From a virus, in IMG/VR virus record IMGVR_UViG_3300037493_004708, positions 1 through 26,957 of that record: a stretch of DNA of 26,957 nt. The stretch is one strand, 5' to 3'. Below are positions 20,144-26,957 of the stretch, piece after piece. Made by a program: the position numbers and the translations under genes. The notes beneath the pieces are model-generated. The model did not search any database, was not told the DNA's origin, and saw only the letters and a program-made list of their open reading frames with translations. Each line of letters begins with the position of its first letter. Within the stretch, counting starts at the first letter, position 1.

Positions 20144-20584
20144 ATGAAAGTAAAACAAGCATTAAAGTACAAGAAGAAATTAGCTTCAAAAATGAACCAA
20201 GAGTTCAGTAAAGTTCAAATGTATAATTCTGTTGAGGAAGGTTCAACACGAGTTTACGATGTTAAAGAATCAATGAAGAATTGGTTGACCATGAGTGAAG
20301 AATTGGTTGAGTTAAAAACCAAATTACACCTGGCAAATGGACCTGTATATGGTAAGATTTTCCGTATGTCTGAGTTGAAATCTCAATTGTCAAATCTAAA
20401 ATCATTGGATTGTGTTGAAGGTAAATATTCTGACCGTTATGGTAGAATGGGTGGAGATGCTCCAATCATCAAAAACGCACAAATCGGTATCTTGGAAAGA
20501 GACCAAATGGTTTCAATCATTGAAGAAGAAATCGAAAGAATCCAAGAAGAATTGGATGAGCATAACGCTACCACATCCATCTAA
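20144..20584 (+). CDS. Coiled-coil protein, DIP1984-like
   Basis: A 146-residue, mainly helical protein: MKVKQALKYKKKLASKMNQE, then SEELVELKTKLHLANGPVYG and a C-terminal helix IIEEEIERIQEELDE. The arrangement (start MKxxxAL-x2-(K/R)-x2-L, a central 'L-x3-I/L-x3-N' helix, a final acidic helix) recalls the DIP1984 family, whose function is unknown. The match is by pattern and is tentative. It is followed within 7 bases by a structured RNA element. Confidence 0.75.
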   Translation: MKVKQALKYKKKLASKMNQEFSKVQMYNSVEEGSTRVYDVKESMKNWLTMSEELVELKTKLHLANGPVYGKIFRMSELKSQLSNLKSLDCVEGKYSDRYGRMGGDAPIIKNAQIGILERDQMVSIIEEEIERIQEELDEHNATTSI

Positions 20585-20590
20585 GATATT

Positions 20591-20763
20591 GGGTTAAGTT
20601 GAGAGAGGGAAGGTAATACGTCACCTACTATACATCCGGAAACTTTGATACATGAACTGATAAGCATTCAAACCTCAGTACTCAAAGCGTCAAACTTGTT
20701 AAACCCTCAAATGTTAAAATTCTTTTAGACATTTTATCTAACTTTTTTCACTTAACCCTTTTT
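20591..20763 (+). ncRNA. Structured RNA element closed by a 9-bp stem
   Basis: A 173-base gene-free stretch begins with GGGTTAAGT (20591-20599) and ends with its exact complement ACTTAACCC (20750-20758) followed by five T residues, so the whole element is closed by a terminator-like stem. Inside, CTTTGA (20643-20648) pairs with TCAAAG (20682-20687), enclosing ACTGA (20656-20660) with TCAGT (20675-20679). AGGT/ACCT form a small hairpin near the 5' end. It could be a small RNA, a 3'-UTR element of the upstream gene, or part of a tmRNA-like molecule; no tRNA-like end or tag frame is visible. Confidence 0.55.
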
Positions 20764-20767
20764 ATTG

Positions 20768-20775
20768 TATTTATT
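20768..20775 (+). promoter_or_regulatory. TATTTATT start-proximal motif
   Basis: TATTTATT ends 4 bases before the ATG at 20780, directly after the T-run of the RNA element. Confidence 0.45.
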
Positions 20776-20779
20776 AATA

Positions 20780-21184
20780 ATGAAAGCATGTTTCAAAGAT
20801 ATTGATAAATTCACAACACCTGAACAAATTGAAGTTACAAAAGAGTTTGTAAAGTTCTTACAAACTGAATTACCACTTACAGATGATGTTTACATTACCT
20901 TCACAGGTAATAGAGATATAAAAATGACAACAGGTGTTAGAATGCCTGGTCATAAAATATTTGTTTTAGCCAACAAAAGATTATTAATTGATATTTTTAG
21001 AACCATTGCACACGAGTGGGTTCATGAATATCAGCACCAAAAGATGGGACTTAAAGATACTGATAAGATACAGAACATCGGTGGTCCTGAAGAAAACATG
21101 GCAAATACTTTATCGGGAATTTTTGTTAAGAAATTCGATAAGAAAAATCCCCAATACAGTAATGTAATTTACGAACAGGATTAA
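20780..21184 (+). CDS. Zincin-like metallopeptidase (HExxH)
   Basis: A 134-residue protein (MKACFKDIDKFTTPEQIEVT) with the zinc-binding motif HEWVH at residues 78-82 in the helix TIAHEWVHEYQHQK. A Glu in GGPEENMANTLSG about 25 residues later is well placed as third ligand. The protein has no signal peptide, so it would act in the cytoplasm or in the virion. A protease is the likely activity, but the substrate is unknown. The start is set by the TATTTATT motif; an upstream ATG would overlap that motif. Confidence 0.85.
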   Translation: MKACFKDIDKFTTPEQIEVTKEFVKFLQTELPLTDDVYITFTGNRDIKMTTGVRMPGHKIFVLANKRLLIDIFRTIAHEWVHEYQHQKMGLKDTDKIQNIGGPEENMANTLSGIFVKKFDKKNPQYSNVIYEQD

Positions 21185-21435
21185 AAGTTAGATTTACGTA
21201 TTGTAAATTCTACAGTATCACCAACTTCTTGATGAGTGATAACCTTTGTCCAAAAATCTTTTTCTTTTAAATGGATTCTCCAATAAGGAGTTGTCTGTAA
21301 TGAATGGTCCTGACCAATCCTGTGATATTCCACAGAATCTACGACAAGTTTTATTTTTGTTTCAAGGACATCAGGCTTCATGTTGCAAGATGAGATTAAA
21401 CCTAAAACCAATAATATATTAATACTCTTCTTCAT
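21181..21435 (-). CDS. Small lipoprotein
   Basis: An 84-residue lipoprotein, MKKSINILLVLGLISSCNMK, with lipobox ISSC (Cys at residue 17). The mature part is beta-rich (TKIKLVVDSVEYHRIG, YWRIHLKEKDFW) and ends VGDTVEFTIRKSNF, like a small oligosaccharide/oligonucleotide-binding-type barrel. I choose the ATG at 21435 rather than a longer frame because it gives a clean lipoprotein signal. The stop overlaps the convergent metallopeptidase stop by 4 bases. Function unknown. Confidence 0.8.
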   Translation of the reverse strand: MKKSINILLVLGLISSCNMKPDVLETKIKLVVDSVEYHRIGQDHSLQTTPYWRIHLKEKDFWTKVITHQEVGDTVEFTIRKSNF

Positions 21436-21625
21436 AACTTTCAATTTTATCTTTAACGTATTCACGTATTTTTTTCATACTATCTAAGAACTCCAATCTT
21501 AATTTATGGAATTCCTCATCTTCGATTTCCTTAAATGAACTGTAACGTTCAAAACAATAGTCAATTCCTTCTTCTCTCATTCGGTAATCGACCGCTTTCC
21601 AATTGTCAAATTCTTCTTCTGTCAT
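21419..21625 (-). CDS. Small acidic helical protein
   Basis: A 68-residue acidic protein (MTEEEFDNWKAVDYRMREEG), almost all helix (EFLDSMKKIREYVKDKIESY). It overlaps the start of the lipoprotein gene by 17 bases, and a host-type promoter ends 5 bases before its ATG. Function unknown. Confidence 0.75.
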   Translation of the reverse strand: MTEEEFDNWKAVDYRMREEGIDYCFERYSSFKEIEDEEFHKLRLEFLDSMKKIREYVKDKIESYEEEY

Positions 21626-21630
21626 AATAA

Positions 21631-21661
21631 CAAAGGTAATTAAAAAAATCTATTAATCCAA
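21631..21661 (-). promoter_or_regulatory. Bacteroidota-type promoter, near-leaderless
   Basis: On the minus strand: TTG (21661-21659), a 20-base spacer and TACCTTTG (21638-21631), ending 5 bases before the ATG at 21625. It drives the two-gene unit 21625-21181. Confidence 0.7.
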
Positions 21662-22108
21662 TTGAGAAAATAATCTTATCTTATCTTTTGCATTATCAAC
21701 TAGCCAAGGTTCAACATTTGGAACTTTGGTAAGAAAACTCAATTCGTATTTATAACACCTTAACTCTTCTTCATGAGGTGGAAGGGATATTTTATTTTTA
21801 AGATAATATAGGTGTTTGGATTCATGTATAATAATTGCCGCAATATTATTGATTGAACCATATAACATATCTTTTTGAGTTATTAGAATTGTGGATGAGT
21901 CCTCAATAGTTGAAAACCCACCATTCCAATAAGAGACATGGTCACAAACTTTTATTAATAATCCGTACTTATCCGAATCGGTATTTCTTATTAGTGCAAC
22001 CGCACTATCAACTCTTAATTTCCATCCATCTCCAACGTCATCAATTTTAACTTGTGAGTAGATTGGGGTAAATAATACTACGAATAATAACAGAAAAAAT
22101 AATCTCAT
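21653..22108 (-). CDS. Secreted HExxH protein
   Basis: A 151-residue protein with a signal peptide (MRLFFLLLFVVLFTPIYSQ, cleavage near residue 19) and a zinc-peptidase motif HESKH at residues 95-99 in AAIIIHESKHLYY. The helix PPHEEELRCYKYELSFL offers a downstream Glu as third ligand. It would work in the periplasm or outside the cell. It could cut an envelope protein or be a lysis or entry factor; the substrate is unknown. It is a second, unrelated-looking zincin within 1.5 kb of the cytoplasmic one at 20780. Confidence 0.8.
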   Translation of the reverse strand: MRLFFLLLFVVLFTPIYSQVKIDDVGDGWKLRVDSAVALIRNTDSDKYGLLIKVCDHVSYWNGGFSTIEDSSTILITQKDMLYGSINNIAAIIIHESKHLYYLKNKISLPPHEEELRCYKYELSFLTKVPNVEPWLVDNAKDKIRLFSQLD

Positions 22109-22116
22109 AATTTAAT

Positions 22117-22124
22117 TATAAATA
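22117..22124 (-). promoter_or_regulatory. TATTTATA start-proximal motif
   Basis: On the minus strand TATTTATA ends 8 bases before the ATG at 22108. It is divergent from another copy at 22156 on the plus strand. Confidence 0.35.
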
Positions 22125-22155
22125 GTAAAAATAGGGTCGAATTATAAACTAAGAA

Positions 22156-22163
22156 TATTTATA
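22156..22163 (+). promoter_or_regulatory. TATTTATA motif
   Basis: TATTTATA about 40 bases before the start of the T9SS cargo gene; the only copy here with a normal-length leader. It may drive the whole envelope cassette. Confidence 0.3.
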
Positions 22164-22203
22164 GTCAATACTAAATAAAAATAAACCAAACAAAAAAATG
22201 CTA

Positions 22204-24117
22204 ATGAAAAAAATTCTCCTTACCCTAACGTTCTCGTTATTAACCATTTTTGGTTTTGGGCAAACTACAACTTGTCCAACACCATCCGCTTCGGGTGTTT
22301 ACATTAACTTGGACACCTCGTATTTGGCAGGAACCGTTGTTCAAGGTTTTACTAATGTGGATTTATGTTTCTACAATAATACCTCGACAAAGATTACTGC
22401 ATTCCAATTTAGAGTTTTCTACGATAACTCAGCTTTCTCAGGTATTGATACCATAACATCTTTGAACACATCTTTTGCTCAAAATTTGAAGTATAATGTA
22501 AACCAATCTGCTGGTCATGCAACAATAACTATGACGTATACAGGTAGTTTGTCTACATTTGAAATATCTTCAGGTCCAATGATTAGATTGAAGTTACGTC
22601 ACGTCACAGGATTCGCATCACTTACATCAATTGCGAACATGACATTTGGAACAGTATCTACATATCCGGCAATTGCTGCAAAACAAGATGGTACAGACAA
22701 CACATTAACTCTACAAAACTATGGTGGTGTTATCGCTCCTCAAACTATGTCGTTCAAAGGTACTTTTACCAACGTGACTGGTACAGGTGCTAAAAACCTT
22801 ACAGTTGCTTTGGAGAAGAAACTTAAACCAAGTGGTTCATGGGTTCAAGTGACAAGTCAACTTACAAACACACAAGGTAAGTTTGCATTCAAAGACGTAT
22901 CAATTGATACTACAGGTTACTTTGTAAGAATTAAAGTACAAGGTGATACCATGAGTGTTGGTAATGTAATATCCACAGCGGATGCACAGAAAGTACAGGA
23001 CTATGTATTAGGTACACAAACACCAACAGGGTTTAACTACTATGCAGCTGATGTTAATGGTGATAATAGTTTAACCATCTCTGATGCTTGGGGAACATTT
23101 GGTAGAATCTCAGGTAGATTCTCTGTGTGGCCTAACAGCGTAAAAGATGTTAAGTTCTTTACTGTGGCTCAATACAATACAATTAATAACTCATCCACTA
23201 ACTATACATCAACAATTGCAGGAGAAACTAACTTCACTTTTGACATTGTTGCAGGACAACCTGACTCAGTTACTTACTATGTTTTAGTACCAGGTGACGC
23301 GAACGGAACAGGTTATAAAATGGCTCGTGTAACTCCAATAGAAGTGTTAATTGCACCTCAACCAGGTGTTGAACATCAAATCTATAACGTAATTGATAGT
23401 AGAGTTCAATATGATTTTCCAACAACAACTATCGAAGTTAACGTACCAAGATTAAAGGTACAAGAAGGTAACTTAGTTAATGTACCTGTTAAGGTTTTAA
23501 CTAACGGGGATAAACTAGGTTCATTACAGTTTGGGTTAAAATACAACGATACATTACTTGAATTTAAAGGAGTTGAAACAAAATCGGCAACTTCAAGTTG
23601 GGTATCATATTTGAACACAAACGACAATCAAATTGATTGGGGTGGGTTTGATGGGAACAACCACTCTAAACCACTTGTTGATGGTGATGAGGTTGTAACT
23701 TTACAATTTATCGCTAAAAAACCACAGGCAGAATGGACAGTTAGTCCCTTATGGACAACAAACAAATTCGCAGGAAACAATCAATGTAAAGATTTAGAAA
23801 TCATACCAACAAACGGAATCATCCAAGTATATAAAATGTCTATGGGTGGTGATTTAACAGGTAACGATGAAATAATGGTATCACCAAATCCAACTGATGA
23901 TGTGACTGCAATTACTTTTAAAGTTAAAGAATACGGTTCAGTTAAACTTTCAATTAAAGATTTAATGGGTAGAGAATATGAAGTTGTCTTAGATGGTTCA
24001 GTACCAAAAGGAGAATATTCATATATGGTTGATTTAGGTAGTTTGTCACCAGGAGTTTACGTGGCAATCCTACAAAGAATTGACAAAAACATTGCAACAA
24101 AAATAGTTGTACAATAA
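22204..24117 (+). CDS. Secreted cohesin/dockerin-like protein with T9SS C-terminal sorting domain
   Basis: A 637-residue surface or secreted protein. Signal peptide: MKKILLTLTFSLLTIFGFGQ. Residues about 25-170 form a cohesin-like beta domain (AFQFRVFYDNSAFSGID). After a second beta domain, residues about 255-305 resemble a dockerin (AADVNGDNSLTISDAWGTFG, with the Asp/Asn calcium-loop pattern). A second cohesin-like domain follows at about 407-545 (VPRLKVQEGNLVNVPVKVL, then GSLQFGLKYNDTLLEFKGVE). The last ~80 residues (VSPNPTDDVTAITF, VKLSIKDLMGREY, GEYSYMVDLGSLSPGVYVAI) match the type A sorting domain of Bacteroidota type IX secretion, which is removed as the protein crosses the outer membrane. 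The ATG at 22198 is an alternative start. It heads the envelope cassette. Confidence 0.9.
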   Translation: MKKILLTLTFSLLTIFGFGQTTTCPTPSASGVYINLDTSYLAGTVVQGFTNVDLCFYNNTSTKITAFQFRVFYDNSAFSGIDTITSLNTSFAQNLKYNVNQSAGHATITMTYTGSLSTFEISSGPMIRLKLRHVTGFASLTSIANMTFGTVSTYPAIAAKQDGTDNTLTLQNYGGVIAPQTMSFKGTFTNVTGTGAKNLTVALEKKLKPSGSWVQVTSQLTNTQGKFAFKDVSIDTTGYFVRIKVQGDTMSVGNVISTADAQKVQDYVLGTQTPTGFNYYAADVNGDNSLTISDAWGTFGRISGRFSVWPNSVKDVKFFTVAQYNTINNSSTNYTSTIAGETNFTFDIVAGQPDSVTYYVLVPGDANGTGYKMARVTPIEVLIAPQPGVEHQIYNVIDSRVQYDFPTTTIEVNVPRLKVQEGNLVNVPVKVLTNGDKLGSLQFGLKYNDTLLEFKGVETKSATSSWVSYLNTNDNQIDWGGFDGNNHSKPLVDGDEVVTLQFIAKKPQAEWTVSPLWTTNKFAGNNQCKDLEIIPTNGIIQVYKMSMGGDLTGNDEIMVSPNPTDDVTAITFKVKEYGSVKLSIKDLMGREYEVVLDGSVPKGEYSYMVDLGSLSPGVYVAILQRIDKNIATKIVVQ

Positions 24118-24124
24118 TTATAAT

Positions 24125-24144
24125 GAGGTCACTTCGGTGACCTC
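24125..24144 (+). terminator. UUCG hairpin, weak terminator or attenuator
   Basis: A perfect 8-bp stem GAGGTCAC / GTGACCTC with a TTCG tetraloop, 8 bases after the T9SS cargo stop. Only TT follows, so termination is probably partial, which would lower expression of the genes behind it relative to the first. Confidence 0.55.
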
Positions 24145-24188
24145 TTAGCCATAATAAATAAACAATAAACTAAAAAAAAACAAATATT

Positions 24189-24512
24189 ATGTCAGAAGAA
24201 ACAAGTGAAACAAACGATGGTAGTTGGTCAGGATTAAAGAAGACGATTATCGCAACATTAACTACAGTAATTGCTGGTGGAGGAGTATGGTTATCAACTA
24301 TGCTTTTTGGAGGTCATGAAGACTCGAAAGAAGAAACTAAAACAGAGCAAGTAGCACCTGCACCCGTGATTGTTAATGTACAACAAAATCAGGAAAATAA
24401 ACAAAAGGTTGAAAACGGTGGGGGAACTCATGTTATTGAACGAGTAGTTGAAAAACCTGCGGCGTCACAACCAGCGCAAGTACAACCTAAAAAGGAAGAA
24501 GAAAGTTGGTAA
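24189..24512 (+). CDS. Single-pass membrane protein with charged linker
   Basis: A 107-residue protein (MSEETSETNDGSWSGLKKTI). One membrane segment at about 19-41 (IIATLTTVIAGGGVWLSTML) is followed by a long, polar, Glu/Lys/Pro-rich tail (APAPVIVNVQQNQENKQ, PAASQPAQVQPKKEEE) that could span the periplasm. Its stop overlaps the CsgG-like gene start (TAATG), so the two are coupled. A role in lysis or as a linker to the outer-membrane protein is possible. Confidence 0.75.
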   Translation: MSEETSETNDGSWSGLKKTIIATLTTVIAGGGVWLSTMLFGGHEDSKEETKTEQVAPAPVIVNVQQNQENKQKVENGGGTHVIERVVEKPAASQPAQVQPKKEEESW

Positions 24513-25228
24513 TGAAAAAATTGATATTAATTACATTACCATTATTTTTGTTCTCTTGTAAAACAAGTGCACAAATCGGTACTGTAAAGACTGAAGAATA
24601 TCAAGCGGATTTCGAAAAAAGACAATCCATGGCTGTTGTATCGGATTACACGGATACAATTGTGATTCCAATTCAAGTTCTTAAAATTGGTATCAATCAG
24701 GAACTATATGATATGTACCCTGAGTTGAAAGATAAGAGAGTTGGATTAGGAGTTGCAAACATTGTGTTAGAATACTTGGAGTCAACAGATAGATTTAAAT
24801 TTACTGAAGACAGAGAGGAAATCAAACAAAAAATGATTGCACAGGACAAAGCATCTGATAAAGGTATTTCAAGTAATAAAATTGAAGTTAAAGGTAATAT
24901 TGTCTTGGCTAACTATTTTGTTTACATCGAAGTATATGACTTTTCAGTGTCTGAAGATGAGGTGGTTAAAGCGGTTGATGGGGCTAAAGCGACACAAACA
25001 ACTCGATTGGGTTTACAAGTTAGATTTGTAGATGCTGAGACAGGTGAAATAATCACAGGAAGTGGTTTGGGTGAGGCTTCAACAATTAAGACATCATCAA
25101 TCTTGTCTGATGTGGAAGATATTAAATTTAATCAATCAACAATAGGTATTTCGACCAAAAAAGCTCTCGAAACGGCATCGTCAAGAGTAGTGTCAAAATT
25201 AATAAAAAAGGGTGTCTTTAAATCTTAA
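24512..25228 (+). CDS. CsgG-like outer-membrane lipoprotein
   Basis: A 238-residue lipoprotein. MKKLILITLPLFLFSCKTSA has a lipobox (LFSC, Cys at residue 16). The mature part follows the CsgG/curli-assembly layout: VGLGVANIVLEYLESTDRFK with EDREEIKQKM (as in the 'L-x4-RF-x-V-x-ER' region), GNIVLANYFVYIEVYDFSVS, TRLGLQVRFVDAETGEII (the TGEI block) and a final Ala/Ser-rich helix. CsgG forms a nonameric ring in the outer membrane that passes curli subunits. The phage copy could form a channel for another phage or host protein, or remodel the outer membrane for release. No curli subunit gene is visible here. Confidence 0.8.
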   Translation: MKKLILITLPLFLFSCKTSAQIGTVKTEEYQADFEKRQSMAVVSDYTDTIVIPIQVLKIGINQELYDMYPELKDKRVGLGVANIVLEYLESTDRFKFTEDREEIKQKMIAQDKASDKGISSNKIEVKGNIVLANYFVYIEVYDFSVSEDEVVKAVDGAKATQTTRLGLQVRFVDAETGEIITGSGLGEASTIKTSSILSDVEDIKFNQSTIGISTKKALETASSRVVSKLIKKGVFKS

Positions 25229-25234
25229 AAACAA

Positions 25235-25582
25235 ATGAATTTAAAAAAATTATTAAGTAGTGAAACAAGTTACACAAAGGTAGAAGACAAAAATCGTTTT
25301 TACTACATGTTGCAACAAATGCAATCAAATCGTTGGAGAATTACCGCAATTGTGTTGGGGTTATTTTTCTTCATTATCTTAGGTATTAACTCAGCGGTGT
25401 TCTTTGGAATTGAAATCCAAGAAGATTGGAAAGAAATGTTATTAATTCTTTTAGGTGCTTTTGTTGGTAACCTAAACAAAGTTGTGGATTATTGGTTCAA
25501 CTCTGAAGACAGAGACAAGATGTTAATTCAAAAAGTAGACGAGGAAGACGGAGTGTCTTTATCTGATACAACAGAAATTTAA
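25235..25582 (+). CDS. Two-pass membrane protein, holin-like
   Basis: A 115-residue protein with membrane segments at about 34-57 (ITAIVLGLFFFIILGINSAV) and 66-85 (MLLILLGAFVGNLNKVVDYW), then a charged tail (DRDKMLIQKVDEEDGVSLSD). The 'LLGAFVGNLNKVVDYWF' block with a charged tail resembles phage holin-type proteins of the three-TM group, though only two segments are clear. It sits 6 bases after the CsgG-like gene and 1 base before the next gene, so all are one operon. A holin role is inferred. Confidence 0.7.
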   Translation: MNLKKLLSSETSYTKVEDKNRFYYMLQQMQSNRWRITAIVLGLFFFIILGINSAVFFGIEIQEDWKEMLLILLGAFVGNLNKVVDYWFNSEDRDKMLIQKVDEEDGVSLSDTTEI

Positions 25583-25583
25583 T

Positions 25584-26957
25584 ATGAACTTAAAGAAACT
25601 TTTTATAACAATAAGTTTTCTGTTCTCAACAATTATGGTTTTAGGACAGGGGTTTTCGTATACATTTACGGACCCCTGTACCTTTAAACAAAAACAGATT
25701 TATATAGACAATCCATCGGGAAGTGTCCTACTTACCTATAATGGTTCGATACAAAGTTTCACGGTTGCCGAGTTACAATCAGGAGCAATGGAACAATGGG
25801 TAAATCAAGTTAATTCTACAAACACCGATGGGCCATGTAGTGGTGTCGGTTTAGCCCAAAGCACAAATATGAATGTGTTAATCACTCAAAATAATATTGC
25901 AGTATTGACTAATGTTATGTCAGCATTAAACGACATAAGTTCAATTGGGGGAACAAGTGTCGGTGGAATTGTCGAGGCGAAAGAAAAATCGGCATCAGAG
26001 GACAACAAAAGAAAAAACAACTCATCAAATAATCCTACCACTAATGGTCAGGGTAGTCAAACTATTAACAATCAAAATCAAGTAAATGGGAAAAATAACG
26101 AGGGAAATAATGGAACTGTTGGAGCAACTCAGACAAATCAACCAAACCAAACAGGTGGAAGTACTAATCCAAATGGTGGAGGACAAACTCAAGGAAGTGG
26201 AGAAACATCACAAACATCAGGAGGAAACACAGGAAATACAAATACAACAACTCAGGGAGGAGGTCAACAGACTGGGTCGACTGTAGGAGGTAACGGTTCA
26301 AATCCTCAGGGGAATGGACAAAGTAATAATACACAAACTCCTGAGGAAACACAACAAAGTCAGGGTGCTGATAACGCAAGAAGTTCATCGAGTACTAAAG
26401 AAAAAGTTGCAAATGCAAAACAAGGAGGAATTGTATTGAACGGTGATATAGTGGCAATTAGTAGTGCAACTGCAGGAGAAAAACAACAATTTAGAATGAA
26501 CATGAGTGTTGTTAAAAGTAATACTAATAACACAGTTGTTAAAGGTGGTTTACTTAACTACACAACCAGTATTAATAACTCAAGTTTAACATTATTTATG
26601 GGTAAGAAACTTAAAAACTTTACAGGGATTGTTGCCAATTCATCCATGTTGAACTTTGAAAGGGATTTGTTTAACACAACTTCTTTAATGACTTCATACA
26701 AATATAAATCAATTACATCGACACTTGGGGTTAACTTCACTACAGGTAAGTTGGGTGACTCAAGATTCCAAAGTTTATCCGCTCTTGGTGGTGGAGTCGG
26801 AACATTCAAAGTAAGTAAGAAGATAACCAATACAACCATGATGGTTGTGGTGTATTCACCTTTTGTTTATTACTACGAAGGTTTATGGTACAAGTCAGGT
26901 TGGTTGTTGGTTCCGTTTACGGCATTTGATTATAGAATAACAAATGCCGTAAACGGA
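25584..26957 (+). CDS. Large secreted protein with Asn/Gln/Gly-rich linker and beta-rich C-terminus, runs off the window
   Basis: The frame is open from the ATG at 25584 to the right edge, 458 codons, and is partial. A signal peptide (MNLKKLFITISFLFSTIMVL, cleaved near GQ at 21-22) is followed by a Cys-containing domain (FSYTFTDPCTFKQKQ, then NTDGPCSGVGL, probably one disulfide). A helix of 'LITQNNIAVLTNVMSALNDI' type follows. Residues about 125-275 are a long low-complexity Asn/Gln/Gly/Ser/Thr linker. The visible C-terminal part has alternating beta-strand pattern (LGVNFTTGKLGDSRFQSL, FVYYYEGLWYKSGWLLVP) as in an outer-membrane barrel or surface fibre. It completes the envelope cassette and may be a partner of the CsgG-like channel. 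Confidence 0.8.
   Translation, partial: MNLKKLFITISFLFSTIMVLGQGFSYTFTDPCTFKQKQIYIDNPSGSVLLTYNGSIQSFTVAELQSGAMEQWVNQVNSTNTDGPCSGVGLAQSTNMNVLITQNNIAVLTNVMSALNDISSIGGTSVGGIVEAKEKSASEDNKRKNNSSNNPTTNGQGSQTINNQNQVNGKNNEGNNGTVGATQTNQPNQTGGSTNPNGGGQTQGSGETSQTSGGNTGNTNTTTQGGGQQTGSTVGGNGSNPQGNGQSNNTQTPEETQQSQGADNARSSSSTKEKVANAKQGGIVLNGDIVAISSATAGEKQQFRMNMSVVKSNTNNTVVKGGLLNYTTSINNSSLTLFMGKKLKNFTGIVANSSMLNFERDLFNTTSLMTSYKYKSITSTLGVNFTTGKLGDSRFQSLSALGGGVGTFKVSKKITNTTMMVVVYSPFVYYYEGLWYKSGWLLVPFTAFDYRITNAVNG

Noticed and set aside
25990-26400. Repeat array or CRISPR-like stretch
   Set aside because: It is an irregular low-complexity coding linker (Asn, Gln, Gly, Thr) in an open frame, without regular repeat units or spacers.

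Overview
The window is a piece of a large, AT-rich double-stranded DNA phage genome whose host is probably an aquatic member of the Bacteroidota. The phage assignment rests on dense, mostly short genes in alternating strand blocks, a DUF3310 protein, an orphan DNA methyltransferase, a free-standing GIY-YIG endonuclease, a lysis-type transglycosylase and a phage-encoded tRNA. The host assignment rests on eleven promoters of the form TTG-N18-20-TAnnTTTG (or a close variant), which is the Bacteroidota primary sigma signature, and on a protein with a type IX secretion C-terminal sorting domain. No capsid, terminase, portal or replication gene lies in the window, so a stretch of Bacteroidota genome carrying phage genes cannot be fully excluded.

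Layout: 1-2263 (-) holds unknown genes and the homing endonuclease. 2348-9920 (+) holds a large WCT-motif protein, small genes, DUF3310, the methyltransferase, a ferritin-like protein, a peptidoglycan-binding protein and a DHH phosphoesterase. 9912-10259 (-) is a DUF192 protein. 10320-11654 has no credible protein gene. It carries four evenly built host-type promoters, an initiator tRNA with encoded CCA, a boxA-like site and a roughly 0.9 kb structured RNA ending in a strong terminator, resembling the giant phage RNAs GOLLD and ROOL in size and setting. 11677-15217 (+) holds tagged putative virion proteins, SmpB and a second WCT-motif protein. 15300-17022 (-) is a three-gene operon with a DnaJ-type zinc-finger protein. 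17087-21184 (+) holds a lytic transglycosylase, a zinc-finger protein, a coiled-coil protein, a small structured RNA and a metallopeptidase. 21181-22108 (-) holds a lipoprotein and a secreted HExxH protein. 22204 to the right edge (+) is an envelope cassette: a cohesin/dockerin-like protein with a T9SS signal, a CsgG-like outer-membrane lipoprotein, two small membrane proteins and a large secreted protein that runs off the window.

Two themes connect the genes. The first is translation: initiator tRNA, SmpB, and several promoters that end only 3-5 bases before the start codon, which implies leaderless mRNAs. The second is the host envelope: T9SS cargo, a CsgG-like channel, lipoproteins, a transglycosylase and a peptidoglycan-binding protein. 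Several putative virion proteins also share a short N-terminal tag with two hydrophobic-x-Glu sites, reminiscent of the capsid-targeting peptides of T4 internal head proteins.
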